A stretch of 38,117 nucleotides of DNA from Perkinsus olseni. Taxonomy: Eukaryota > Perkinsozoa > Perkinsida. The position numbers were made by a program, and so were the translations under genes. Of the stretch, positions 1 through 11,915 are shown one piece after another. The DNA lies in assembly GCA_013115125.1 (NCBI GenBank), contig JABANN010000334.1, positions 1 to 38,117 on the forward strand. Reading direction: 5' to 3'. A model generated the notes under the pieces. That model saw only the letters and a program-made list of their open reading frames with translations. It had not been told where the DNA came from and did no database searches. Each line of letters starts with the position of its first letter. The first letter of the stretch is position 1.

Positions 1-1371
1 AACTACTCAAGCATATCTTATCGTTACTGAGCAGATGAATTAAAGGGCGAGCGATGATCAAAACTGCTCACACATGCGTGCAGCAGCACGCACGCACAAA
101 GCTGCGCGGGATACAACTGCTAGCATCTCCAAAGCTCACTGGTCAAGTACCTCGCGATCTCAGCGTTCTCTCTCGTTTTTTCCCACCCTCCCGACCCAGG
201 GGAAAACCTGACGCCTGAACATCGCGGGATCTTTTGGATCTGAGCACTCAGACGGTCTGAGTCAGACCCCTCGAACCTCAGGCTACGCAGTCTCATCACG
301 ACAGCCGCTAGTCATCAGCCCACGCGAATGACAGCTCCTGCGGACGACATTTCTCCAACGCGTGGACATCAGGATACCAACGTCTGAAACACGAAGAATC
401 TTGGCCGCTTCGGCCAACCATCAACCAGCATCTGGTTTCCGGGCCGCGGGTTAGAGGTTTGTGGTTTTGGGGTTTGGCCCACGAGCAATCCGCTCTTCGC
501 TGCTCAGCATTCGCCTCTTGTCTCTCTCATTGCTAAGATTGTTGAGTGGTGAACCGGATTTTGGACTAAATGGTAACAATCCGTATAAATCTTTCACAAG
601 GGTTAGCGGGACACCTAGGATTGCGACGAGAATCGGCCTCTGGTTAGAGCAACTGACCGGTGGTTAAGCGCAGTCACTGACCGCACAGAGACCGATAATG
701 GTATAAGCCATCTTACTGCGGAGAGAATTGACTCGGAGCACGGCCAGAAAAATTTAGGGAGGCCCCAAATCGAGACCTCAGAATATCGAATCCTTCCGCC
801 AAGTGTCGGCGAGCTAGCCATCACCTATGAGAGTGACAGAGCTCTATGTGCAACACGTATATGTAGAGAGAGTAGTTCATCCGCAAGAATGAAGTCAACG
901 GTCGATTCTAACCTGCACTACTGCGATTTTCCGAAGCATGTCGTAATCCATCATTTCGCTATTTGTTCTTCAAGCCGAAACGTACGCGCCCGCCATCTCA
1001 ACTTCGGGCCTACGGCGCAATATTCAAAACCCGGACTTGACCGATAACTATTCGTTTGGCATCTCCAAAGCAGCGTGGCGGCGGCTGTGATACTGAAAGT
1101 AAGAGGGCCTACAAATTTGGATCTCAGGCGGCGCGCTTACTCGCGTCTTCCAAGCTTCTCACCGCGGTGCTATCGTCGAGCGCTCCAGGCCTTGAAAATC
1201 TGTGTCGCGATTGCATTCTTGGATTTTTTGAGCAAAACGGAGGGAATGAGGAGATATTACATACGATTTTCTGTGTTGATGAGATTAACGCGGCGACGCG
1301 GATTGGATGGCTTCGTCACTGTGAGCATCTTGCCGTGATGATCTTGCTTCATAGCGGTTCCGCTTCTGATA
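1..1371. other. 5' gap without a supported gene
   Basis: No open frame here shows a recognisable domain or plausible exon structure. The frames at 461-667 and 1056-1601 have biased, low-complexity composition, and the second runs into the transporter gene out of frame. A 7-bp inverted repeat with a 3-nt loop lies at 401-417 (TTGGCCG, CTT, CGGCCAA). The stretch just before 1372 probably carries the promoter and leader of the transporter gene. Confidence 0.5.
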
Positions 1372-2424
1372 ATGGCGATCCTCGGCTACACTCTGAAGGA
1401 GGTCTTTATCATAGCTGCATGCTTTGGTGCAAGCGTCTCCATGATGAACTCTGTCAAATATATACAAACAAGTCTCAACTACCCCTATCCCATGTTCATC
1501 AGTGCCATGCACATGCTGTGGTCTTTCGGAGCTTGTGGCCTGTATCTGAGATGCGACCTGGGTACCTTGCAGCGTTACTCCCTATCGCAGTACCTGCATA
1601 AAATCGTCCCGATCGCCCTTTTCTCCAGCGCGAGCATTGCGTGCGGCAACCTTGCTTTGAAATATATTTTTCCGTCTTTTAATGAGTTGCTGCAGCAAAC
1701 TAGCGCTGCTGTGACGGTTGTGGTAGGTGTCTTTATTTTTGGTAAGAGATATAATCTTGCTACGTATTTCTCCATGTTACCCGTTTGCGGTGGAGCTATT
1801 CTATGTGGTCACGGCGAGGTTAACTTTGTCCTCCTCGGAGCTCTCTTTGCAATCGGTAGTGTCTTCTTCAGAGCGTTGAAGAACACGATGCAAGGGGATC
1901 TTCTCAATGAATCTCTGTCGTCTCTTGAACTGTTGTTTGTCCTCGCTCCGGCCAATCTGTTATTTTTCCTTGTCGGCTCCGTCGTCACGGAGGGTCTCAA
2001 TCCCATTTGGGAAGCTGCTCCCAGTCCCCGAATAATGCTAGCCTTGGTTGTGTCATCTCTCTTGGCATGTGCTTTTAATCTGCTTACTTTCAAGATGCTG
2101 AAATTGCTGTCACCGGTTGGTGCTATGGTAGTGCATTCTCTGAAAACTCCTGGTATGCTAGTCACGTCTTGGGCTCTCTTCGGTAACCCGGTGAAGCAAT
2201 CCCAAATATTAGGCTTTGTCATCATCACTGCGGGCGTCTACTACTACAGGACTAATGGTGCAGAGCTCGCGTCTGGTCCCGAGTTGCCGAGGAATGTTGG
2301 TGATGACGAAAAACTCGATGACGGGTCATTGGATGATGGGCAAGAGACCTATGAGGGTGATGATTCTAGTGGTTGTACCGATCTGGAGATGGGAGAACTA
2401 CGTTCCGATGCTGGTCTCGAATGA
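1372..2424 (+). CDS. Drug/metabolite transporter, triose-phosphate/nucleotide-sugar type
   Basis: Single-exon gene of 350 aa. It is strongly hydrophobic, with about ten predicted membrane spans: roughly residues 10-33, 38-60, 78-100, 105-125 and five more up to about 290. The pattern fits the drug/metabolite transporter superfamily (TPT/EamA type). The first span is followed by a short loop with YPYPMF and a helix starting ISAMHML, like the FPYP/H start of span 2 in triose-phosphate and nucleotide-sugar translocators. The last spans carry the KLLSPVGAMVVHSLK stretch, resembling the conserved lysine-containing segment of this family. The roughly 60-residue C-terminal tail is rich in Asp, Glu and Gly and should be cytosolic. 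The start is chosen because the first span follows at once. Substrate (sugar phosphate, nucleotide sugar or other) and membrane (Golgi, ER or plastid-derived) cannot be read from sequence. It is intronless in an intron-rich neighbourhood. Confidence 0.85.
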   Translation: MAILGYTLKEVFIIAACFGASVSMMNSVKYIQTSLNYPYPMFISAMHMLWSFGACGLYLRCDLGTLQRYSLSQYLHKIVPIALFSSASIACGNLALKYIFPSFNELLQQTSAAVTVVVGVFIFGKRYNLATYFSMLPVCGGAILCGHGEVNFVLLGALFAIGSVFFRALKNTMQGDLLNESLSSLELLFVLAPANLLFFLVGSVVTEGLNPIWEAAPSPRIMLALVVSSLLACAFNLLTFKMLKLLSPVGAMVVHSLKTPGMLVTSWALFGNPVKQSQILGFVIITAGVYYYRTNGAELASGPELPRNVGDDEKLDDGSLDDGQETYEGDDSSGCTDLEMGELRSDAGLE

Positions 2425-2779
2425 ACAATTTTTATTTTCTTTTTCACGAGTAATACGAGTAGATGTATTTCAGGTTTGTGGCCCCAAGTTGGTTCGTACT
2501 ATGATAGCGCTTTTTTTAAAATCAATCATTGCAGGAGTTTGGTTCACTTGATAGTGGAAGGGATTTTGGTCGCTGTACGAGGGAAGTGTATGATGCACAA
2601 TGTCGATTCGGTATCAATATCAATGAGTTTCGGGCAGGTTTGAGTTGGGCGTCTGCGGTATCACCAAGAGATTACTACACTTAAGAATTGGCTCCGCGAA
2701 ATTTCGTACCAGCGTTGGAATAGAGAAGCTCATCGTTCGCTGCTTATCAGTTTCGACATGGTTTTTTGCTAGTCCGTCG
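2425..2779. other. Intergenic gap
   Basis: About 355 bases between the transporter stop and the next supported start. A T-rich run lies at about 2510-2517. I see no domain-bearing frame or RNA gene. It probably holds the 3' end of the transporter transcript and the promoter of the next gene. Confidence 0.4.
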
Positions 2780-3952
2780 ATGAGTTCTCAGAGCATCCGT
2801 GTTCGGCTGCCGCAAGTTTTCAGACCAGCGAAGCCTTGGTGTGCTTTGGCCCCGCGCTTCGAGGCGTTCGTGCGCGAGCTCGGTGTGCCGAAGAGAGAGG
2901 ACGCAGTTCGTCTCATAGTTGGAGAAAGATATTTCAGTTCAGCGCCACATGCTGTGGGGGTCGCGGCGACCAGCGGCACTGTCTATCTCGGCATGGGCAT
3001 AGCCGAGGTGAGCCGCTTTTTAGGAGACGCGGTACTCACTGTCCTTTGGTGGGTGCTCAGGTGGGGCTGGGACCCTTGGGGAGCCTCATAGCAAATTTAA
3101 TGAACCATGGTGAGATAGGACTGAGTGAGTACTGCTATGGCATTGAGAACCGGGACGTTGCTCTCGACGAAACTGACCGCGCGCTGCTTTATGCGCTTGG
3201 TAAGTTGCCTAGACGTATCTCTTTGGGAGAGGATACGCAGCTCGAATTCGCAAGTGAGTGCTCCCGAGGGAGAATCTTGCTTCATGAAAGCTGGAAGCGC
3301 ACGGCGTACGATTCTCAGGCGAGAATGACAGGGCATCTACTCCAAGGGGACGCGACCGATTGTTGAAGCACTACATAGGGAAGGGAGCGGATGTGTTCGA
3401 TGTTATCTGCAAGAGACTTATAGATCATGCTTATGTACCTTGGGACGGCTCACACTCACCGCCGCAGTAGTTGCCGCCGAGTCAGGTCTCTAGCCAACTG
3501 GCATATAACGACGGAGGTGGGTGCGCGCTAAGGTTGAGTACTGGTGAGATTGTCCGAGCTCCAGGGATCGTTGTGAAAGGTGAGTTCAATGTTCCTGCTT
3601 TGCGCGAAAGCTTTCTCGTCGCTCCGCGAATTTTGACCCTCCATGGCACATTCCACCCCACGATAATGGTGGAAGACTACGGCAGTTCCCTGAGGCTTCT
3701 TTCTCAGGTCCTGATGCCCTCACAATCTCATCTACGCAAGCGGCCGCAGTAGCGCTTCGTGCCAACGGTTTTGTGGCGAATGATGATGAACTCCACGCGG
3801 CTGACATAACGGAAGCAGCTGTGTGTATCGGGGGGAACGAACTGGCCGGACAGGCTGCAGTGGACCTTGTCCGATCTATCTGGCCACGAGTCAGTCTCAG
3901 CGTTGTGAAGGCAGTCGACTGTGCACCGTTAGAACCTCAACCACGAGCATGA
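2780..3952 (+). CDS. Five-exon protein of unknown family
   Basis: I do not recognise the family. Five exons with matching phases can be followed: 2780-3007, 3061-3199, 3319-3434, 3486-3579 and 3708-3952, joined by GT-AG introns of 51-128 nt, giving about 270 aa. The start is the ATG before MSSQSIRVRLPQ. The product looks like a folded soluble protein: a hydrophobic, Gly-rich exon 2 (VGLGPLGSLIANLMNHGEIG), then a charged helix-rich stretch (RDRLLKHYIGKGADVFDVIC), then ALRLSTGEIVRAPGIVV, which resembles a beta strand-turn-strand seen in many enzymes, and an Ala-rich C-terminus. There is no obvious signal peptide or membrane span. An alternative frame inside the last intron (about 3590-3700) is open and could be an extra exon. 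Gene structure is moderately supported; function is unknown. Confidence 0.55.
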
Positions 3953-4106
3953 CGGTTTCCGATGAGCATGCTTGCTGTTGGGTTCCCCTTCCTGTGGCAA
4001 GAGCTGAAACTCATCCATGAGCTGGCGACTGAAAATCTATTTGGAATGGGTATCGTCTTTATCGCGAATGCGTTGGTATAGTTGTTGCTCTAATTTGTCA
4101 CTCGTT

Positions 4107-5783
4107 ATGTATCCTGGTAAGCAGCAGCGTCACGGGACGCCGCCACGGACGAGCCCACGTGAGATGGCTGAATTGGAGGACCAGATCGTGGCCAGGCTCA
4201 AAGGCCACGTGGACTATCGTCTAGAGGTAATCATGCGAGGATAATGAGCTCGCGGTACGGACACCCGGGAAATTATTCTGAACTGGTCGACAACAAGGTC
4301 GCAGAAATGAGGCTCATTTTTAGAACATGTATAGTCCCTGTCTCAGGGTTTGAAGGCGTTCATAGCTGACGAGATTGCGGCGGCGAAGACTGAGATGCTG
4401 GAGACCTTGGAACAGAGCCAGGCCCAGCGTCAGTCTCCCCGGCCGGCGGCATATGGAGGGTTGGACGACTATGCACTACCGAAACGGTCTGACGAGCGAA
4501 GACCTCGTGTAGGACCATAATGCTGCTCGGATCGGTCCCGTGTCTCTGACGCTTGCTGTGGTGTTTCCCTGCAGATCCCCTCGCGACCGACGCGAGCTCC
4601 GGAAGTTCGAGCTCCCTATGGAAGAGGGCAAGTGGATCGCCTCGAGGACGAAACCGGAATTAGGGCACTGGCAATTGATTTGCCTAGGAAGCCTAAAGAG
4701 CGCCCGCGGGCCCCTCTTTCCGATGATGACGGTCCTCAGAGGGTAGCCGCGCCCGTAGCGGTTCCACGGCAGGATATATCCGGTAGGGAGGTTTCAGTTC
4801 TATCTTCGAGCTGATTACCTGTGGCAGCGCAAACTTCGATGCCGCTGATCAATGTTGACCCCGAGAGGCAGCCGAATGGGGACTTGGCCGTGAGCGCGAG
4901 ACCAGCGGCAGAAGTGAGAGACACCAACGAAGGTAATACCAGTCCCGGTACTGACGCCCTAATGAAGCGCACGGTTCCCTGTCACCCTCAATTGCGTTCC
5001 CATTGTGCTTTCACCTCTCGTTTAATATCCTATGCTGTATCTCCTCCTCATGAGAGTCAATCGACGATTGACAATCGCCCCAGAGTAGTCGACGCGTAGA
5101 CAACGTCCCAGTCACGAGACATCGAGTATTAAGCCGTCAATGCTATTGGTTTATGGACAATACCAGGTTCGCGTAATTGTTTCCATTCGAATTTCTTTGT
5201 AAGGCAGCTCAGGCGACGAGGATAAATTCTTGTCAGGTCACCCGCAACCTCCAGAGCAAACCGTGCGAGCTGCTGCGACCATCAATAACAATTTAGTGAA
5301 GCATGAGGATGTCCGAAGAGCCCGACGGGTTAAAAGCGGCTCTACCGAGCGGAGCTCTGGATCGAATCGTAGCCCGGGCGTTCCTGAGGTAAGCCCTATA
5401 CCTCTGGGAGTCCGAACTTGGAATGTCACGTGGACTGGGTTTGATGGCTTTTCTTCACAACACAAGATAGTGGCTGACTTGATGAGTGGGCTTCCTTGCG
5501 GGCAATTACGTCATTTTCAGGTTGTGCGTTACATGCGTGTTACTAACGACTTTGTCGCTGAGGACGTGATCGAGTTGTCCATTAAGGCCGGCGATCGAGT
5601 GAGGGTGAGACCCTTCCCTTTAGAGTGTCATCTGTTAGGCCTATCTCACTTGTGTTGGTATTGCGGAGTTTGAACTATCACGTATCTCAGGTGAATGAGA
5701 GCCGTCCGGATTGGACCAACGTCACCGCAATGGACGAAACCAGTGGATGGGTGCCGACCTCCCACCTCGAACCCGATGACTGA
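4107..5783 (+). CDS. SH3-domain protein with Pro-rich, disordered N-terminus
   Basis: Seven exons fit in phase: 4107-4226, 4347-4508, 4575-4782, 4828-4932, 5213-5388, 5521-5604 and 5691-5783, giving about 315 aa ending in TGA. The first 240 or so residues are polar and rich in Pro, Arg, Glu and Ser (for example LPRKPKERPRAPLSDDDGP), with a short Glu/Lys/Ala-rich helix coded by exons 1-2. The last two exons form one SH3 domain: an RT-loop region FVAEDVIELSIKAGDRVRV, the conserved acidic residues before the EL-like position, and a C-terminal GWVPTSHLEP that matches the usual G-(W/Y)-(V/I)-P-x-x-(Y/H)-(L/V)-E end. The intron at 5605-5690 splits the SH3 domain in the middle. SH3 domains bind proline-rich ligands in signalling, endocytosis or actin control; the partner is unknown. 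Lengths of exons 3-5 are less certain than the SH3 part. Confidence 0.72.
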
Positions 5784-6177
5784 CCTCTTGTGCTACATTC
5801 TCGTCCGTGTCGAGAATAGATCGCCCGGTGTACCGGTAGTGGATAATGAATACAATTACAGTGCTATTATGGGAATAGCAGTAGATGAATTGCTAAATCG
5901 AGAGAGTTTGTGTTTCAACATGTCTTTTGTCTAATGTGCGGCGTTATGTTGTAAGAGAATACTCGGGATACTAGGGAGTGGTGGCATACTATTGTGACTT
6001 CCTGAAGTCCGTCGAGAGGCGTTGCTGAGTAAACTACGTCCAGCGCATCTTCCGAAGATACCCTATGGTACCATTATAGGGTCCTAGTACGCTCGCTACC
6101 ACTATGGAGATGTGGATGGGATCGGTCACACCTTCAGTCGCCCATCCTTCGGATAGTGCTGACGGTTTAAGACTGGA
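5784..6177. other. Intergenic gap before the kinesin gene
   Basis: About 394 bases. I find no frame with domain signal. It contains a short inverted repeat, CCCTAT...ATAGGG, at about 6060-6081 around a GGTACC site. It is likely the promoter and leader region of the kinesin gene. Confidence 0.35.
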
Positions 6178-9100
6178 ATGGCTGCACTCGAGAATCATTT
6201 GCAGTTCTCTGCTGTTTCAATGCCACTGCGGCCCTCTCCTGCGAGCTGCCAAATAAAGGTGAGTGCGTATGTCATTGCCGACGGGTCTTTTCTTCAGTCG
6301 AATAGTTCATTCCACACTGTGAACATAGAACACAGGGACTCGTGGAATTTCATTAACGGTTTGCCGTTAGATCCATTGTGAATCCTGAAAGTCTCGAACT
6401 CGATGCTGCATGCTTGAAATAAACACGCTCTATGAGAGAGAATCTAGATGAGGCAGCTATATCCGCCTTGCACTGGAAATTGTGTATCAAAATCGGCAGA
6501 TTGTGCAACATCGTTATGTCTCATATCCTACCCTCGTAAATGTCAGGTGGCAGTTCGAATTCGCCCGCCGGCATTGAAGGAGGAGGACGCTGGCGAGCTC
6601 AGTGTCGTGAAGCTGGTTGACAACACGTCTTTGAAGACGGTCGATGTGCACGGCAGGGCCTCGATGTGGGAAGCAGACTTTGTGTTTGACGACTCCGAGA
6701 ATCTGCTGGCGAAGAGTGAGCCTCATTGCCTGTTGTATCGATGGTGATATTATTCTCGTCCAGATGGCCATGACGTGAGGCAGCAGTATGTGTTCGACCA
6801 CATCGCTCTACCACTAGTCAAAGCTGTTGTGGATGGGTATCCAGCATGCCTGCTCGCGTGAGTCCTGCCGATGCTAGATGCCTCCGAACCCTCACTCATC
6901 GCTGTGCAGGTACGGGCAGACAGGGTCGGGGAAAACGTACACGATGTTGGGTGCTGGCGTTATTGAATCGGGTCCAAGGGTGGATAACCCCGGCATTATA
7001 CCGCGAGCAGCATCAGGTGGTGCAGGCGCTTGTCTCACAAGGACTCCGTAGTCTATGAACGCCCGAGAGAAATTACCGGTTTCGCAGCTGATTGGTGGTC
7101 GCTAGCTGCCGTTGGAATGAAATGATGACGTTGGTCGATATTTCTGTTCTCAGAGCTGTTCCCGCTATTGCAGTCCGGCCGAGCAACGCGTTTCGAAGTT
7201 TATTTCTCCTATCTCGAAATTTTCCACGACCACCTGGAGGACTTACTGGCGCCTCGTCCGGAGGAGCAAGGGGAGAAACGTGGAAAGCGTTTAATGGACG
7301 TCCATATGCACCCCACGATAGGAGTTTACGTCGCTGGGCTCACGCTCAAGGCGATCGAGTCCGCCGGGGAAGTGTGCACGGTCTCCCGGATGGCAAGCCT
7401 CTTACAGCAGTGCTTCTAGGTCACTGAGCTGTTACGGTATGGGATGCAGACGCGGGCGCTGGCATGCAGATCTTTGAGCGATCGTTCTTCTGTTACTCAT
7501 ACGATCGCTACCCTGCATGTTGTGCAGTATTTGGAATCAGACGGAAACGGCGGGGAGAAAGGTACGGGGAAGTGCTGACCATTTTGTGCGTTAATCTCGT
7601 AGCTTCAGGCGTGGTGATGAACTCGAAGCTGCAGCTGGTTGACCTTGCCGGTAGTGAGCGGATGCGTCCCGCTGCGGCTTCATGGGGAAGACACAAGCGA
7701 AAGGTGAGGCCTCGTTTTCACCTGAAGTGGCCGGAAGATACCGGAGCAGGGTGTGATGGTTAACAAAGGCCTCCATCAACTCGCGCTGTGCATTACGAGG
7801 CTGGCAGCGAAGGCAGATCATATCGCTCATGGCCACGACAGTGAAGCAGAGAAGGTCCATGTGCCGTACAGAGACTCGAAGCTCACATTAATGCTCCGAG
7901 AGGCTCTAGGAGGAAATGCTCGTAAGCACGACTGCGCCGACACTCAACGGTTCCGTATCCGCTCCACCCCACTGGCGAGTGGCCTTCCTGACGGAGAACG
8001 ATTTCCTCTTAGGTACAGCAATGATCGCTTGCGTCGCGCCCTCTATGAGTTGCCTTGCTGATAGTTTATCGACTCTAAAGCTGGTAGAACGAGCGAGGTC
8101 CGTAAATACTAAGCCGAATGTGTCTCTACGGATCTGTGACTCAGTGGATCATGTCGCCGAGGTAGGTCATGTTTCCTGCGAGCCGTTTTAAGGCTACATG
8201 ATTGCGGCAGGTGAACGAACTCGAGGACAAGATCTCACGAACTAGGTTGGAGATGAAAAAAGCTTCAACACGTGGAGGTAGTGGCTGGCTCACGATGGGC
8301 TGTTATCTTTTTTACCTGCTCCCGAGTTGGGTCGTAGCAGCACGTCGCTGCTGGAGAGCAGTCCTGCTCGTCACTTGTCTCGGAGGCATGACCTTCTCCC
8401 GTGTGTTCAAAATTCTGAGCTGACGATGCTGAAGGGACTAGAATGGACTGAAATCATTCCGCATCTTCACTTTACCTTTCTCTCGATTGTTTCGCTTCAC
8501 ACGCATGTGGACCCTGTGCCCTGTCTTGTCAGACTTGACCGAGCAGGAGCTGCTGAGTGAGGAACTTGAGAACACGGAATCTATGTAATGTCACCAGCTA
8601 GTGGTGTACGATCAAAGCTCCTCCGTTTCTCAGGCTTCGCCTGCTCGGTGGGTCGCTGCATGGCGGCATGCGGGACGAGCTACGGGCTTCTGCCAAGAGG
8701 TGATGCAGGATACTATAGGGCATCTCTCTCTATGCCCTCGTTTGCTACTCATCCATTTACTGTTCATTCATGGGACATCACTTGAGGGCTACGGAGATCG
8801 CTTGTGGTTGTATCGAAACTGTCAGAGTGTCGTTCTGTTCCCTCGAGACCTCGGTGGTTTCGATGCATTCAGTTTCTTTGTTGCTGCTCAGTTCCTTCCC
8901 TACGTCGTCGTGTAGAGTATCCTCGAGCCGCAGTGGTCCTCTTCCGACGCTCGTGTAGGCTATCAGTGGTGCGCCACGGGAGAGTCGCCACGTCGTTGTT
9001 TCAGAAATCTATCCCGGGATCCGGCTGTATCTGGCCTTTTGTCGTAAGCCATCGCGACGTTAGTCTGCTCAAGCAATTGGGCTACGCTCAGATATGAACT

Positions 9101-11490
9101 CGATCCTTCGGTAGCAGCCACAGTGGGTAGCTCGACCACCGACTCCATAAAGCTTCATGACGAAGCATTGAGCGTGAATCCCAGTATGTGCCAACTTGTT
9201 GGTGGCGAACAAGCGGGCACAATGCTCCTCAAGGTTAACAATGGTGAGCCAGCTGGACTGTTGTTTCATCTAGGAAGCATTAAGTCAGTTGTATTCGCTC
9301 GGTCGTTGCCTCAGCTCTGGAGCATCGGGTTTTCGTAAACGGCAGTCAAGTCGTTGACGAAACTGTCGTTCGCGATGGAGACCGTCTGAGGTTCGGCCAC
9401 TCTGTGCGCTTTCGCGTGGCCATTCCCGAGCGAGAGGAAATTGTCGCGAAGGGAGCAGATACCCTGCGCCTTCGCAACCATGTTCACGTGAGAGACCGCG
9501 GTGCGTTGTCCGTATCGATGCTCGGCGTCCTACTTCAGCATGAGCTCGAGAAAGAACATACCGAAGCTTCGTGTGAAGAATCACCCGAGTACGACGAGGC
9601 GGTGCAGTTCGCAGACGAGTTGGCCGAGAGGATCGGAGATGCTCGCGCGCAGGAGTTTCTGCAGAACTTTTCGCGTGAATTGCCTTTGGTCGCTGAAGCT
9701 AATGCTCTGACGTAATGTCCTCACTCGCACCGACATATGCGAAGCAGCGCCTCTCTATTTTAGTTCGGCACTTCGGCCACATCATCGCATACGGTTCTCG
9801 TTAGAGGTCGTCGTGGATGTGCTGACATATGGATCGGTTGTTCCCGAGATAGTTGTACTAAGATTTGGGATCCTGGTACATCCGTAACTCCTCGTCGTGG
9901 ATGAAGAACTGTCTTGCCGAGTTTACGCACGACTGACGGTGGCTCGACTTAGGTTCGAGTGTGGGCCCCGCTGGACAACGCCGAGCGTTGGGCGAACACT
10001 CAAGGAGAGTTCCGTACTACAGGTAGTTCGGATGGCTTCGGACTGTTAGTGGATCTGACTTGAAGCATTCGGAGGAGCGGGTGCGGGAAGCGTTTTGACT
10101 TGCTAGTCACTGGAAGGTACCGGGAAGTGGGACATTGCTCGACGGTCCCTGAAAACAGCTCGGGTGGGATCTGCGTTCGGATTGGACACCAACATGGGTG
10201 GTAACCATCTGGAGCATCCTATAGAGGTCTGTGAGGTAGACCACGGGAGATCGTAATCGACCCGGACCGGGCACGCCTCCGAAATTTCATCGTCAGTTTG
10301 GCCGAGTGGTCTAAGGCGCCAGACTCAAGTTCTGGTGGAGAAATCCGCGTGGGTTCGAACCCCACAGCTGACATTTTCGTCTTTTGCTATACACCTCAGC
10401 TGTCGATCTTCCGCCAGAAGTTAGAAGTCCTCAGAGAGCTGTATGATCGGAAAACGAGCGGAAGTCCCGACAGTATCCCGGACTTGTCGGATCTGGAAAA
10501 CAACGTCTGGGAGGCTATCACATGCTACGACGTAAGCTCAACTGAATTTAATTTTCTTTCATCTTCCGAGAGACTTACCGCCATGAGCGTAGGTGCGAGG
10601 AGTCCTCACCAACGCAAGCATCGAGCTCGAAGACGAGCGCGCCGAGAGCCAGCGGCGAGGAGAAGAAATACGGTGTCTCCGCGAGCAAATCACCGACATG
10701 GAAGCTGACGTGGCGCAGGCTCGAGAACTGCGTGAAACTATTGTACGTGGCTTGAATCGATGAGCTGATTTCGAGCAAGAAGATTCAGTGTGCTGACACG
10801 ATTCAATCCGTTCTCACTCAGCGATCCAACGAAATGACCATTGCGGAACTCACGGCCAAGGCGGCGAAGCAGGATCGGACGGAGCGGGCTCTGCAAATGG
10901 CTGAGTTGGAACTGCAGAATACGAGGTCCGGACAACTGACGTGCACGTGCTGTTGCTCCAGAGGCGATTGTTGTTTCCATGACAGGAATGAACTAGAGAA
11001 AACCAGGACTCGTCTCGCTGGGAGCGATCCCGGAGGCTGTGGTGAGCGACCTCACTCAGACGATGCCATCCGCAGTTTGGAGATGCGCCTCGATATCAGT
11101 GGTAGGACTCGGATGATAGGGTTCTCACAACAGCAATGCGATTGCATGTGACTGGAGCTGAGGCACTCAGCGTTCCTGTGTGATCAGCATCCGAGCGGAA
11201 CACGGCTATTAGATTTGCCAAAGACCTCCAAAGGGAGCTCACGGAGATGGCCGTTGCCCTGGGACAAGATCAGAAGCGCGTCGAGCGTATTAGAGGTCGC
11301 CTTACCGATCGTTGTGGTAGCTGAAGGTCCTATACATGCTTTGTCGTGCCTCTTTGTTGTTTTCTCTCGTGATTGAGTGCAGTGGGCTTCAATTTGCAAC
11401 CTTGGAACAGGCGGAAGTGAACCCTGTCGGGAGGCCCTTCGCACAGAGCTGATTGAGAGGTTGCTTGCGCTGTGGATGGTTAGTTGATCC
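6178..11490 (+). CDS. Kinesin-3 (KIF1/UNC-104-like) motor with FHA domain and coiled coils
   Basis: Microtubule motor for vesicle or organelle cargo. Supported exons include 6178 (or ATG 6220)-6258, 6547-6715, 6764-6857, 6910-7016, 7154-7371, 7420-7561, 7603-7703, 7750-7921, 8013-8161, 8211-8277, 9315-9487, 9539-9711, 9764 to about 9876, 10400-10531, 10593-10742, 10822-10925, 10986-11100, 11188-11295 and about 11411-11480. The motor shows VAVRIRPP, the P-loop YGQTGSGKTYTM, switch II DLAGSE, VPYRDSKLTLMLREALGGNAR and LSTLKLVERARSVN. A neck/coil segment (VNELEDKISRTRLEMKK) follows. The FHA core is at 9315-9487 (HRVFVNG, DGDRLRFG). The segment ANALTSALRPHHRIRFSLE matches the KIF1 family after FHA, and KLEVLRELYDRK matches its REMYDR motif. 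Coiled coil fills 10593-11295. Switch I reads SDRSSVTH instead of NxxSSRSH. The stretch 8278-9314 certainly holds more exons, which I could not join. A tRNA gene lies in the intron before 10400. Confidence 0.85.
10292..10373 (+). tRNA. tRNA-Leu (anticodon CAA), nested in a kinesin intron
   Basis: An 82-nt class II tRNA. The acceptor stem GTCAGTT pairs with AGCTGAC (one G-T pair), with discriminator A. The D-arm has GGCC...GGC. The anticodon stem CCAGA/TCTGG encloses CTCAAGT, giving anticodon CAA at 10326-10328, which reads UUG. A variable arm GGA-GAAA-TCC and a T-arm GTGGG-TTCGAAC-CCCAC follow. There is no tRNA intron. The B-box (GGTTCGAAC) is intact, and a TTTT run directly downstream (10374-10377) fits a Pol III terminator. 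It lies on the same strand as the kinesin gene, about 26 nt upstream of the exon starting at 10400. Confidence 0.97.
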
Positions 11491-11915
11491 TTGCTATACT
11501 CTGAGTATCTATGGATGAAACCACGCGCTCGGCTGACCAGGTAGCAAGCGCTGGGATCAGGACTGCTGTAGTTGTGCCCCGAACAGGAGGGGGCTGACTT
11601 CGTCGGACCATCGTGGTTACGGAATATGGACGCAGGTGCGCGAGGCTATCACATCACCGAAAGGGACATAGACCAAATACGATGCTCCCTCCCCTTGTGT
11701 TTGGGTTACTGACGTGATACCGTTCCCACAAGGTGCGTAGTGTTGAAATGTCTCAGTAACACTTATTCCCTCGGGTACATTTGAGCCCGTAATACTCGCA
11801 CGGCCTCACACCACGCTGAGTCACCATGATCAGAGGCTTTCCATGCGCAACTCGTACTGCACAATTTTACTCTGTCCTCGGGCGATCCTAGAATAGACGT
11901 TATGTTGTTTCTCAG

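Noticed and set aside
401-417. 7-bp inverted repeat near the window start
   Set aside because: Short enough to occur by chance and not tied to any gene boundary I can support.
1056-1601. Long plus-strand frame (181 aa) before and overlapping the transporter
   Set aside because: It overlaps the transporter out of frame, has no domain signal, and its composition looks like a shadow frame.
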